A stretch of DNA of 64,000 nucleotides from Branchiostoma floridae (Eukaryota; Chordata; Leptocardii; Amphioxiformes; Branchiostomatidae). The notes beneath the pieces were generated by a model, which was given only the letters and a program-made list of their open reading frames with translations, made no database searches and was not told the DNA's origin. The position numbers and the translations under genes are program-made. Positions within the stretch are counted from its first letter, which is position 1, and each line of letters opens with the position of its first letter. The stretch covers positions 5,729,258 through 5,793,257 of the forward strand of contig NC_049984.1 in assembly GCF_000003815.2 (NCBI RefSeq), written 5' to 3'. This document shows, piece after piece, positions 1-13,000 of the stretch.

Positions 1-412
1 TTCCTCCATTGACACAAGCATTAACAATGTAATTTAAAATCAAAGTAACTTTTCTAATGCAGTTAGCCGTCACGTATCTGGCTCCTGCGGGACCGGTCAT
101 GCCTCTTAATGCGGTCACCCATGCTGGTTGTCTTGCTTTTCTGTGTTCAGCTCCATACGATTTTTTAATGCTACGCCATCAAAATATCCATTCTAGATAA
201 AAACTGTGTATCTGTAGAATATACATGAATACTAGTACGTCATCATGGTACACACCAATGTTTTCAACACATTAATACCACCTGTTACAAATTCTCAATG
301 AAATTCTGTATGAAAATGGTTAAGTCTTAAAAAAAAAAAGAACTGATCTTATGATATATATATGTATACCAGTGACTTTGTTTTAACAAGTTTTCTTTAA
401 TCTGTTTCACAG

Positions 413-3400
413 GAAATGGTCCGTCAGGAATCTGTCTGTCCTACCTGCTGTCGGGGAACTGGCCTTACGTGAACAACCACCCCCATCCCAACCCCATCCT
501 GGAGCACAAGCTACGGGAGAATCAGGAATGTTCCATACTCCAGCAGGTAATGTTCAACTCTTCCAATGTTTTGAGCTAGGCACAGAACTCCAAAGTCTGT
601 TTTCTATACAAGTATGACAACAGGGTAAGCAGAAGCTACAGGACTTACAAAAGATGTGTTCAGTTTCGACTGTTTTACTTCACAGAAGTAAAATATACAT
701 GTTATGAAAGGGATAGTGTACAGAAATTAACATAGGTGAAACCAAAGCTGAAAATGAGGTTTCTCAAACATTAAAGACCGAGTTCAGCCAATTCAGAAGT
801 ATCTCAGCACATATACATAGTCTCCAAGACACTCCATTTCACTGGACAGAGTGAAAAAAAAAAGAGAACATTTCGGTCCCAATCCTTTATGTGTTGTCAG
901 ACAAAGTATAGTTTTGTCATGATTTATCTGGTGGTGTTGACAATCAGGACCTGCAGTACCTATCAGAGGGGCTAGAGGGCAGGTCTAACAACCCGGTTGC
1001 CCTGCTGATGGACACCCTGTGCCACCCCAACGCAGACCTGGGAATGGATGAGCCCTCCTGTCTGCAGTGGAACCACCATCCAGCTCGGAACATTCCACAT
1101 GTGGTCTTGGGGAGGGGACCACCGGGAGGAGCTTGGCATGTGAGGGTTCTTTTATTGATATAGCTGTCATAACTGCCCTTTGGATTAATGCATTAGCTTT
1201 GGAACTGTATAGCTGGTATAACTGCCTTTTGAATTAACACATCAGCTTCTGTATCTACGTAGCCAGTATAACTACCCTTATACATAACATATTATTTTCC
1301 ATATCTGTATAGCTGGTATAGCTGCACTTAGACATAACACTTGTATTGGGCCATGGCTTCTCTCCCATCACAGGATGACCAACTGTATTTCTTTTTGCCA
1401 GAATATGGATGGATCCATGCTGACCCTGAGTCTGGGAAACTGGATGGAGCTGCCCCAGATGGACTTCAGACATTGGGCCCAGCACCACAGAAGGTATGCA
1501 CCCTCACACTGTCTCACAGGGGCACCAAAAACTGATGAGAACACAATTTAGTACTGGATATTTACTAAATTAAGACTTACATGATTTTATCTTAATGCTT
1601 GTATCCCTTCTTAGTAAGACGGGATACAAGCATAACCATGACGTTACTATGTAGTCACTAGGGACAGTCAGTGAACTACTGATCATATGACTTTTAACAC
1701 AATAACAAAATTAAGAAGTAGAGAATAGTTGTATGTCAAGGTTAGGGAACTGTAAGGTAACTGTTTTAGGGATTTTGAAAAAGCAGCTTTATTTATATAA
1801 TGCTGGTATATGGAAGACCCATAAATCCCAAGAGAGCCACTAATCTTAACAATGTATAAGATACATCTTGTGTTTAACTCATCTTAGCTAGTTTGAATGA
1901 CACTTTTTGCTACCACAGTGAGAGGAAGAGGACTTGCATGCGATGTGGCCATACACACTGCATTAGCTTGCCAAGGTATCCAGCCAAATTCTCGTTACAC
2001 TGGTCTGGTTGTTCTGTCGGATCTCGAATCTCTCACTGACTCGCTGCTGGGCCCCGCTTTCTCTCCTACTGATTCTAATATCACCCCCCCCCCCTTACCA
2101 TTACAATCTCTCCCTGTCCTTTATCTGGTACCGTTTCTCTTGTCTCGAAGTGGATGAAAAAAGGCTACATGTATATTCCCACTCCCTTCTCATTACAATC
2201 TCTAAAGTACCCTTTTTTCTTATCTCCAAGCAGACATAGAAAAGCAAAATTATAACATATTTCAAGGTCATGGAGCACTGGGTCTTTGGAGACTGTCTTG
2301 ACCCATGGATACTGTTTTGACCAATTGAACAAGTTTGCAACTGGGAGATCTGCTTGGAGATTATGTTTATCTACTTAAACTGTTGAACCTCCTTGAGGCT
2401 AAGGTCTGACACACTGTATATGTTGTATAGTTGTCAAAATTGCTGCAATGTAACTTCATGCATCAACTCTGTGAATAGCAGCATCAGTGATTATTTAATG
2501 TTTTACCAGTGGTCAGCTGCACCAAAAATGAGTGAACACATTTCCCTACTAATTGAATACTATTCCCCCAACTCAAATATCTATTGCTATAACTACATGT
2601 ATCTGACCTTCTCACTTTACAAAGCATCATGAGAATCTGGGATTCTTTGGGCTTTCTCTGTCAATATCATGTTCAGGCATAAGCATGTTCAGGCACTGTT
2701 GAAATCATTGGTCTCTCACCAGTTTTGTCCAAAAACTCTGTTTTTATTATTGGCTCAGTTTGACATTTACAAACCAACTACTTTTCGTGGAAGTAAAGAA
2801 TTATTTTGTCTCTTTCCTCCAGATCTCAGCACGGCGGCGTGAACTGTGCCCGTCAGGACCGTGCGTACGTCTCGGACGTGGCACAGTACTACAGTGACTA
2901 CGTGAAGCACATGGGCCTGGAGAGTAACTTCCTGGTTGGGTCGACGGTGACGTCTGTCCGGCGGCTGGTGGTGGACTGTGCCTTCATCAACCAGGAGAGT
3001 GGGGAACAGGAGGCATCGTGTCAGGTACTGGCTGTGGGACTTAACACTTAAACTACCAAGCCCTGATATATCTGGCATACAAATATATGTCCTGTGTGCC
3101 AGTCCCGGATATAACCAGGATAGGGTATTCCCCAGCTGGCCAGATGTGACAGCCGGAGGTTAGGGGCGTCAGCCTTGTCGGGGGGTTTCTTTTTGGAGGT
3201 CAGCGGTCAAATCTTGGCACCAAATCCTGGCACTGAGTGTGTTTTATTGGGCTGAAACTCTGGCAGTTAAAGGGTTAAATCTGAGTTGAGTTTTTAAGTC
3301 GGAAATATGTCATTGATATTCATAGTCCTCTGTCTTTCTAGTGATCACACAACTGAACTGTACATGAATTGAATACTTTGCACAACATATACATGTATAT

Positions 3401-4489
3401 GTGATTGCACATCCTGATATAGACATGCATGCTTACCGTCTGTTTAAAAAAAATCATTATTATCATTTAATCATTTAGCAAAGACACCTGAACCATCCAG
3501 CAAAAATCGTAATACTTAAATCCTTCTACAGAAGGTAGATGTAGGTCAATATAACAACAGAAACATAGGTGATGATCTGGTTGACATTTGTAAGTTTTTA
3601 TATATGTTGCCCAACTTGACACCAAGTGTTGTGTTCACTATCACAGCTCCATCGGCCGGAGTGCTGCCGGATGAACATGTGGGAAGTGAGAGGTGTCCTG
3701 CAGGTCGGTGACCTCCAGCAGCCGTTCTGTTACCACGCGCCCCACGTCGTCATGGCGACCGGAACCACCGACATCCCCAACAGGCTTGACCTGACGACGG
3801 GAGACGGCGACGACCAAGTCATCGTTCACGACCTCAGGGAAATCGAAAAGGCTATAGCAAACAGAGAACTGGATGAACACTCCGACCCAGTGATGGTCGT
3901 CGGGGCGGGGCTGACCGCGGCGGATGCCATCTTGTGTCTCCGGTCGTGTAAGGTCCCCGTAGTCCACGTGTTCCGGAGGGACGTCAAAGACCAGAGCCTG
4001 ATTTTCCGGACTCTCCCGGACGGCTTGTACCCGGAGTACCACAAGGTGTACCAGATGATGAAGAGTAAGGAAGGGTACCCCGGGTACAAGAGCTACCCCC
4101 GACATGAAGTAGTGGAATTGAGGGCTGGCAGGAAGTGTGTCCTTAAGGGACCTTCAAGGAGGGGCCTGATCGGAAGGATCATGGAAGATCCTGAGAAGGT
4201 GGTCCCCGTCTCCAAAGTCCTTGTCCTGATCGGTGCAAGGCCGAATTTGTCTTTCTTGGGAAACAATGGGATGGAGTTCGCTGTAGACAGTACCAAACAA
4301 GTCTCTTGTAAGAAGAACCCCATAGACGTGGACCCCTACACGTTTGAGAGTGCTAAGGCACGGGGTCTGTATGCTGTAGGGCCTCTGGCGGGAGATAACT
4401 TTGTCAGGTTCGTGAAGGGAGGACCTTTGGGTATTGCAAGTCATTTGGTGAAAACAACGATGGAAAATAATAATCTTACTAAGCTGTAG
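413..4489 (+). CDS. OSGIN1: Oxidative stress-induced growth inhibitor 1-like protein (5'-partial, five exons)
   Basis: Exons read at 413-546, 948-1139, 1402-1493, 2823-3024 and 3647-4489 (stop TAG). All have AG/GT borders and phases that join without a break, giving 486 residues after a split first codon. The first visible residues, GNGPSGICLSYLLSG, are the dinucleotide-binding GxGxxG region seen at the start of OSGIN proteins, so only about 20-25 residues are missing; the first exon is upstream of the window or too short for me to see in 1-412. Further family marks are DLQYLSEGLEGR, PHVVLGRGPPGGAWH, a second nucleotide-binding motif VGAGLTAADA in the last exon, LYPEYHKVYQMM and GPLAGDNFVRFV near the C terminus. 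The C-terminal block NPIDVDPYTF resembles OSGIN1 more than OSGIN2. The family is tied to oxidative-stress responses and growth inhibition and looks like a flavin monooxygenase; the substrate is unknown. High confidence in the family, moderate in the OSGIN1 versus OSGIN2 assignment. Confidence 0.9.
1150..1345. repeat. Four-unit imperfect tandem repeat in OSGIN1-like intron
   Basis: About 60-bp units, each containing a variant of TATAGCTGGTATAACTGCC followed by a TTA/TAACAC segment, recur four times in the intron between the exons ending at 1139 and starting at 1402. The same core recurs elsewhere in the window (near 23460-23560, 39540-39650, 41745-41830 and 49415-49500), so it belongs to a dispersed repeat family. 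Confidence 0.6.
1595..1633. repeat. Perfect 13-bp stem hairpin
   Basis: ATGCTTGTATCCC at 1595-1607 is the exact reverse complement of 1621-1633, with a 13-nt loop. It lies inside an OSGIN1-like intron. No function is evident. Confidence 0.5.
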
Positions 4490-7098
4490 ATCAGCATCTT
4501 TAGTACCATCTGTACCCCCCTGAATTTCAGAGCTTCTTTGGGAAGGTTCCATGCATTGTCTGCCCACCCCCCATTAGACTTTATTTCAAGAGCTAGAATC
4601 TGCAACTTTTGCAACAGGTACCAAATTCATGCATCATATCTCAGGAATATACAGGATCAGACTAATGGTAGTGAAAATTGCAAGTCTGGACTTAACTTGG
4701 CCCACCAGGCACTCATTTCTCAACCAAACCAACACTTTCAGACAATGTCCAATGGATACTTGTTGGTATATTGTGCAATCGTTTTTGAAATGGCTACTGG
4801 CAAATGTTGTATATATTTTGCATAGTGGAACGGTGGACTGTTGTCTTTAAGTTGGTTTTTGTTATCATGTTTTTGTTTGCAATGGAAATCTGGGAGGACA
4901 AGGCTGTTTTATTATAAATGTTGTATTTGAGGCTATTCTACCTTCAGGACTGTGCAGAAGGGAAGATAGTTAGTAACATATGATATGAGCCAGCAATCCC
5001 TCACACTCAAAAACAGCTTGATCCCCCAGCATAAAGTAAAACTGATCTCAAACCAATTTAGCTCAAATGAACTCAACCATTTAGCTAATTCTCCACTGAT
5101 GGTGCCAACGAAGATAGGTGCTATGTACCAGCTCTTTTGGAAAAGTACAGTGAACAGTGGACCACAACTTATTGTCTGAGTCCTGTTAACGGATTAGGAC
5201 CATTTTAGTAGTGTGCATGTGGGGTGAGGGAAGGCAGCTGGATTTAAAACTCTTAGTCAGAGTTATGTACATGGGTGTTGCTAAGATTTAGGTGAGAGGA
5301 TATGTTAACTTTTTCTTTGTTGACATTTTATTTGCTAGGGCTCTTATCTTCTGAATGTATATGTACATGTATAATTGGATGGATAAAGAAAAGTTTTCCA
5401 GGTTGATATATGTGTGTATGAATTGTGAAATTGTCTCAATGAAAATGATGGAATGCAAGATGTAGATGTCTGTGTCTAAGACAATATGTAAATATTGAAA
5501 TCAAAATTAAGATTCAATCAATCAATCATGGACCCAATCTGAGGAACTACATTTTTCGTATGCTGTAAGAAAGACTGTGACTTAGATTTTGACAAGTTGT
5601 GTACTTTGAACCTGTGATACACTTTATGACGGATGCAATTTTGTGTACAAAACACAAAAATCTGTTTACTGAAACGGACACAGTATGCTTTACTGAAGTT
5701 GTATGTAAATGTCAGAATAAAATTTTCCAACCAATTTTGTATCAAACCCGTTGTCTGGTGTCATCTCTTTCTTGTTAAGTCAAACCTTTATATGATTATG
5801 CACTGGTGGGGGAAGAGGCTGATAGCAAGGAAACAAGTGAATACTTTCACCAGTATGTATAACAGACGAGATACAACAAAATTGTCTACTTGTAAGTTTC
5901 TACATTCATTATATTGTTACAGTAGTGTTTGCTTGGCTACATGTACTCTAAACAAAGTGTACATCATACCTGAATTTAGTTTTATTAGACTTCTTGACAG
6001 TATTTTCATCATATGATATGTGAGAACACATTTGCTCTGCTAGGTAATAAATACGAATATCTTGTACCTCTCTTAACATTTCTCCTATGTCTTGTTTGAT
6101 TCAAGTTCATAGATCATGCAAATAAGGGTTTGATAATAACATTGTTGAAGCGGCAACCTAGTTGACTTCAGAGATGAAATAAATTACCATCTGTGTCCAT
6201 TGATGTCTTTTTGTCACTCTACAGTGAACATGACTGGCGCATGGAAAACGTTTAAATGCAGAAACACAGTCAAATCAAGAACATCCCTTTTTACCAGTAG
6301 CCTCTTCCGTTAACCCCACGACCTGGGATGTCTGTCAGGGTTGACGTACTTTACTTTGGTCAAATTAGTAATTCTACCACATCTGAACTCTATATACTGT
6401 CCATTCTGCTACTCCGACATTTTGTCCTTACCTTCCTGTCATTCTGTGACACATATATATATATATATATGTGTGTGTGTATTAAACATTAATTTGTCGA
6501 AAGATATTTCTGACCATGAAACATTGAAAAGTTGAAGACACACTTTTATATGGCATTTCTCTGTTATGACATTAGGTCATGTTCCTTCGGCCCCTTAAGT
6601 CTATTTAAATTTGTTGCGGACACTTAACAAGTACCAAAAAATGTGATTGTTTTTTGTTGTTGTTAATTTTCCGTCCAGAAATCATAACGCACAATTGCCA
6701 CACGTGTGTTTGTTTTGATTCTGTGAGAACCCGGAAGTGAACAACCCACGAGCGCAGAGGATCATGGGACGGTTAGAATGCCAATTTCAGACCGTGGATT
6801 TCGTCTCGGGAGGAAGTCACGAGATTCAGGTGTTTATTATGACTCATAATCCAAACATAACGCAGAAAAGGTGATTGTAACTGAGACATGAAACCTTAGG
6901 GAACAGTTTCACGTCACAATGCTGCGATGTTTTCCCCGTTTGAAGCGTTGTTTCGGTCCCCACTCCCACAGCTGGTTGTAGCGTCACTCTGAAAATTATA
7001 TCGAAACTTGGAGTTTGTATTACGTTACGTGAAGACTGTGACCTCCTTGTTCATGCGTCTTTGACTTAAGACAATCAGTAGTGCTCTAAGCATAACAG
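4490..7098. other. 3' UTR of OSGIN1-like gene and intergenic DNA
   Basis: No coding exon can be supported. AATAAA at 5716-5721 and another AATAAA near 6046 are candidate poly(A) signals for the upstream gene. A short (TA)n(GT)n microsatellite sits near 6450-6480. The last few hundred bases form the probable promoter and 5' UTR of the N4BP1-like gene; TAA at 7093-7095 is in frame just before its ATG. Confidence 0.5.
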
Positions 7099-10000
7099 AT
7101 GGCGTCATCGGAGGGTCACCAAGCCGATGAGCTGACCGTCCCGAAGGACAGACTGGCGCTGTTGGTGCGAGCGCTGCCCAGGGTGCAGAGGACGCACGGG
7201 GTGACGGTCAGTCTGCTGCCCACCACGCCGGAGCTGTCACAGCAGTGGGTCAAGCTGGAGGGCCCTGGTACTGGACGTGCCAGGGCTAAGGTAAAACTAA
7301 GTCTCTCACTGTTAGTTATGATACCTGACATGGCCCGCTTTTACTGTACTTTCAGTATATTAGCAAGACCACGCCCTACATACTTGATGAAACCACAGTA
7401 AAGCCACCAAAAGTCTTGAGACAAGGAAACTAAAAGTGAAACCATCCCTGAATGGTAATACGTAGGTTCGGGATTCTGATTATGCAGTCGCAAGGTCAAG
7501 GGTGAATGCCTTTGACCTGTTAACAGCTCTTGCCTTACCCAGTTGTAGAGATTGAATTGTCTTAAAATATGTTAACTTTAATCTGTTCTGCAAAGCACTG
7601 CAATGATTTACATTATGCAACAAAACCAATGCAAGAAGATAAGACAAAAAGGCAGCCGTATTGTTAGGGATGGATAAGTGATGTCATAGAACATGTTTAT
7701 TCATAATGGCACCTTTGCCAGTGTCAACAAACGGTTCCTTATTCTTGTGAAACTGTAAACTTGAACTTGTTACCCTAGGATTATATCAAGGCTCTGTGCA
7801 GTCCAGCAGTTGAGATGGACGTCAGCTACTCCCGGCCGCTGCACTGCATCTGGGCCGGGGCAGGGGGCGCTTGGCACCGCGCCGTGGAGAGCCTGTCGGG
7901 CGCGGCTGTCATGGTGACGGACGTTGGAACGCTGCATGTCAGCGGGACAGACCTGCAGGTCAGATGGTTAAACGGAACTGTAGCTTTCCCTACATTAGAT
8001 CCACACATGACTGTTTGTATCCTGGGTACCATCCGATTTCTACCGGGGCCCCTTACACTCGCTACCCTAAAAAAATACGTCTGGGACCGCTTAGGTCTCT
8101 TCCGTTTGGTGATGACGTCACGTAATGAGCTAACCCATGTGTGTAGCGAGTGTAAGGATTGCCGGTAGAAATCGGATGGTACCCAGGCTAGACTAGGCAA
8201 AGCATGTGTGGGGCTAGGCAAAGCATACACCAGTTCCAGGATGAGTATGTTCCAAGTAACCTCCGGCCAGGCCTAGCAGTAGTGTACTCTCCAAGCAGAG
8301 GTTCGGCCCCAGCTGTTTTTTTATGTGTTTTTAACTTTAAGATATAAGGAAAAGGGGACAAAATAGAAAACTGACAACAATAGGCCATATAGTAACAGGA
8401 TCATCCAAAAAGCCAGTCCTGTTGCAAATAACGACTAATGACAATAACGACTGACGATAGTAAGATGTTGTTCCCAGGTGATGATGGCTGTTTCCATGCT
8501 AGAGAACCTCCAGTCTGTGTACAGGGGCAGTGAGAAGGCAGCAGCCACCAGGGAGAGTCTGGATCAGGACTAATGACTAATAACGACTGTAACGGTTTGT
8601 TCCCAGGTGATGATGGCTGCCTCCACCCTAGAGAACCTCCAGTCTGGGTACAGGGGCGGTGAGAAGGCAGCAGCCACCAGGGAGAGTCTGGATCAGGACT
8701 AATAATGACTAATAACGACTGTAACTGTTTGTTCCCAGGTGATGATGGCTGTGTCCACCCTAGAGAACCTCCAGTCTGTGTACAGGGGCAGTGAGAAGGC
8801 AGCAGCCACCAGGGAGAGTCTGGATCAGGACTAATAATGACTAATAACGACTGTAACGGTTTGTTCCCAGGTGATGATGGCTGTCTCCACGCTAGAGAAC
8901 CTCCAGTCTGTGTACAGGGGCAGTGAGAAGGCAGCAGCCACCAGGGAGAGTCTGGATCAGGACTAATAATGACTAATAACGACTGTAACTAATGACTAAG
9001 AACGACTGTAACGGTTTGTTCCCAGGTGATGATGGCTGTCTCTACGCTAGAGAACCTCCAGTCTGTGTACAGGGGCAGTGAGAAGGCAGCAGCCACCAGG
9101 GAGAGTCTGGATCAGGACCGCAGGTTCAGACGTCTGCTGCAGACCATCGGCGACGGCTCCGTCTGTGAGCAGCTGCAGGTAGCTGAACCTCTTCCTGCTC
9201 TCTTGACCAATATAGCCAGCGATATACCAAAAAGCAGTTACTCAAACAGCTGGATATGATGCGTCGATGAAGGTTAGACATCCAGGTAATCAGATATGCC
9301 CAAAAGCAGTTACTCAAGCAATTAGATATGATTTTTGAAACGGTCAGATGTTTCAGACAACTATCACTGACAGAAGTGACACTGGAGAAATGTTGTTGGT
9401 GAGAGTTTTTATATCCTAGCTGTGAATTGATATGCAAAAGAGATTGTGACGGCTCTTTCTGCGATGGGCAGCTGCAGGTAGCTGAAACTCTTCTTGTTGT
9501 CTTGACAAATCAGGATTGGACAAGTCCACTAGCTAGCCCTATTGTCCAGGGCAAGTAAAAGTGCTGATTGGACAAGTGCATGACCTACCCGACTTACCCG
9601 ATTGGGCAAGTAAGATTTTTCCATTGAGTGAGATTTTGATATTGAGCTTAGAGCTTGTGACCGTACACCTCTCACTCGAGATAACCTTTCCCTTTCCCAG
9701 TTCTACCAGTATATAGGAGTTCACGATTCTTTATCACTGTGTAAATCAGTCCAACAGAAGCTCAGGATTATCTGTCTCTATGGAAACCAGTCATCACAAC
9801 CACTAACACCATGGTAACAGACAGTTCTCTGACAATTATTGGTCCATACATGCCTAGATCAGCAGAATCAAAAATGGCTATAGGACTGTAACAGTGGTGT
9901 TCAAGGACTGCTAAACCGAAGACGCCTAATGGCTTAAGCCATTTGGCCGAACGGTTTGCACGTTCGATTTGTGATCCGGCTGCCCGGGTTCGGCGCGGGT

Positions 10001-13000
10001 TCGAATCCCGGGAGTCGGGATGTTGTTTCTTTCTGTTCTACTCGCCCCTCTGGTTGTTTCACTGGTTCCCACGCCGGCCCTGTGATTAACAGGCTAGTAT
10101 GTGCCACACAGGGATGTCGATCTCGGAGATTCGAGGACGAATCTTGAAAAGAAAAGGGGGAGTAGTGTAACAGTGGTGTTCAAGGACTGCTAAACCGAAG
10201 ACGCCTAATGGCTTAAGCCTTTTGGCCAAACGGTTTGCACGTTCGATTTGTGATCCGGCTGCCCGGGTTCGGCGCGGGTTCGAATCCCGGGAGTCGGGGT
10301 GTTGTTTCTTTCTGTTCTTACTCGCCCCTCTGGTTGTTTCAGGACCTTAACTGTTATCTGTTGTACCTTCTTACAGGACCTGCCTTCAGCTGTGAAACAA
10401 TTGCTGATGGAGTGGATTGAGGAGGGTGCAGAAGACGTGTCCATGTCTCGAGATTCTGGCAAGGAGTCTTCAGACAGCTCGCTTGAACTTGCGGAAAACG
10501 AACCTCCAATGAAAATCAGTGGTTTGAAGGATCAACCAGAGAGCGATGATAGTGTCGATGAAGAAGACATGACAGCAATGGGCATTCCTTCTTTTAATAG
10601 TGGCACTATGTCAGACAAAGGAGAAGGCTGGGCAAACAACATTCCTTCAGAAACTGGTCCTTTCCCACAGGCTAGCACTTCTAGATTGTTTGGTTTTGGA
10701 GCGGAGGCTGCGGACGGTTCCCCTGAGGACAGAGTCAGTCATCTCAAGACTGCGTCTCCCCACATGCAGGACCACGAAAATATCCGGTTCCTGAAAAACT
10801 TTGCTGCGCGACTACAGATCTCTGAAAAGCTTGTGGACCGCGCCATTGCAGATCTGGGTACGGATGTGGACGTTAACACCTTGCTGGATTACATAGACAA
10901 ACTTGAGTCCAGCGATCAAAATGGTGAGGATGATGATTCGATGGAAGTAGCAGATGACAAGCAGCAAAAGAGACAAGCAAGCAGTGATGATGACATTGTG
11001 GAGATGCCGGTTTCCTCGGAGGGTGAAGCTGCTAATATAAAAAACACACCTAAAGTAAATAGAACTGAGAACGCAGCAGATGTGTCCACCAAGAAACCAC
11101 ACGACCAGGAAAACATCAGATTGCTGAAAAACTTTGCGAGAGATTTCGAGATACCCGAGCGTCTTGTGGACCGCGCCATCGCAGACTTAGGGACTGAGGT
11201 TGACGTCAACACCATGCTGGACCACATAGCGATGATAAACTCTGGTGAAGATGTCGTTGTCATGGAAACAGGGGATGACAAAGAGCAAAACAAAGTCAGT
11301 GATGATGATGTCACTGGGGTACAGAACAGCAAAAAGACAGCAGAAGAAAGTGGTCAAAAGAGTGAAGGCATCAGCTCCTCCTGTAAGATCTGTCGAGACC
11401 TTGGGTACGACGATGAGGAAATAGCAATGGCGGTGAGTAGAGTTGGTGAGGAGGCGAGTCTCCCTGCACTGCTTCAGGAGGTAAGAAATATCAACAGGGA
11501 GAGACAAAGAGGGAAAAAAGAGGGACGGGAAAGAACAAACTCTGGTGAGGCATCGAACAATAAAGCAGGAGGAGCTGTTGTTTTGCCTCAGACAAGAAGT
11601 TTCTTCCCCAGCAATGTTCCTAGCAAGCCTGTGGATGTGAGGTTGAGACCTCAGGCTCCCCAGAACATGCCTACTGCACACTTCTTTCCTCCGTTAAGGT
11701 ATAACCCTTACATGAACCAGGCGATGGTGCGACCAGTGGCCCTCCTGCCGACCCCCCAGCGCGCCATGGTGCGACCCTACCACAGCCTGGCTGCGGAGGT
11801 CCAGGCTGCACAAAACCGACAGCCTCAGGCCAGTAACTGGAACAGGACTCCTCTTAGTGCCACCCAGAGTGCTCCAGTCGGAACTGGAAACCCTCCCTTT
11901 CAAGGTACTTAAACTTAAGTAGAATTTTTGTGGCAAGACTAAAATATTCTTGATGACAAACATCTTCATGTTGTTGACTTTGAGGTGCGCATTTTAGCAC
12001 ATTATTTCCTATTCATGACAATTATAAACACTGCAGATACAATTCACATTGTGGATCCTTATTTTTGGGTGGCACAAAGAAATACACCCTAGCAGAATCT
12101 AAACATGATGCAGCATTTCTATGAGCTCGTGAGCAATCGTGATGTTGCATTTTTATGTCTTCGCTACTGTAATCCAATCCAACAGGGTAGATAAAACCTA
12201 CAATACAAAGAAATGGTCATAGGATTGAAGAGGGTGATGCTTGCCTTTTGTTCTAACACTTTCAAAATCGTGAGTGAAGTGAACAGTAATAAGTGACTGT
12301 TTAGAACTATTTGTAACATCTGTTTGACATTCTAAATATTTTCTACTGTATTCATACATGTTAGAAACATTTCTAACATCCTAACGTTACATTGTGTACC
12401 TCTAAAGTCGTCAGCCCGAAGAGGCAAGGCAGACAGTTCCAGGAGACGCCTGCTAACATTGAGGAGAAAACAGCTGTACCGAAGCCGGTGGAGAAACCCC
12501 AGAAGATGGGAGACTACCAGCTGGACCTGCCCGATGGTCCGGGGGATGACAACCTCCGACCAGTGGTCATCGATGGCAGTAATGTTGCTATGAGGTAACT
12601 GTCATCATTCCACTAGCTTCGTTATACATGTACAGTGCACAGTGTACAGTGGCTCTTTAGCCAGACCCCATTTCCTAAGGCCAATACTAGCATTTAAACT
12701 TTAATAGGAGAACACATAGCCACATAGCCAGTGGTTGATATGTTGATAGATAAGGAATAGTAACATCAATAATCGTAGTTCCACCAGGTGCCATGATATT
12801 GCTCCATAAAAAGCATAATGTTAGAGGCCTTTTCAAGATTGTTTTGAACACCTAAATTTCTGAAGTGTATATACTTTAGAATTACTGATGCTGCATTGAT
12901 ACATTTGTCCAAATTAAGAATGAATTAACACTGAAAAATATTTTTTATAGCCATGGTAAAAAGAAGAACTTCTCCAGCCGTGGCATCGCTATCTGCGTGG

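Larger units (their letters stand above)
9887..10341 (+). mobile_element. Miniature LTR retrotransposon (TRIM-like), 455 bp, with tRNA-like boxes in the LTRs
   Basis: Two direct repeats of 175-176 bp (9887-10061 and 10166-10341) begin TGTAACAG and end GTTTCA. They differ by three substitutions and one single-base indel. The flanks carry a 4-bp target duplication, GGAC (9883-9886 and 10342-10345). The 104-bp interior starts one base after the left LTR with TGGTTCCCACGCC, a primer-binding-site-like sequence, and ends with the purine tract GAAAAGAAAAGGGGGAG just before the right LTR. There is no coding capacity, as expected of terminal-repeat retrotransposons in miniature. Each LTR also contains a Pol III-type A box and B box. 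It sits in intron 3 of the N4BP1-like gene, 35 bp upstream of exon 4. An alternative is a tandemly duplicated tRNA-derived SINE, but the TG/CA ends, PPT and target duplication favour an LTR element. Confidence 0.8.

Noticed and set aside
1-412. Missing first exon of the OSGIN1-like gene
   Set aside because: No stretch ending in a donor of the right phase encodes a plausible family N terminus; the exon is probably outside the window.
3641-4105. 154-codon minus-strand frame opposite the last OSGIN1-like exon
   Set aside because: It is a shadow of the real exon on the other strand without domain motifs.
9944-10030. A tRNA gene inside the repeat at 9887-10061
   Set aside because: The A and B boxes are good, but there is no paired acceptor stem or convincing anticodon arm. 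The sequence is repeated as part of an LTR-like unit.
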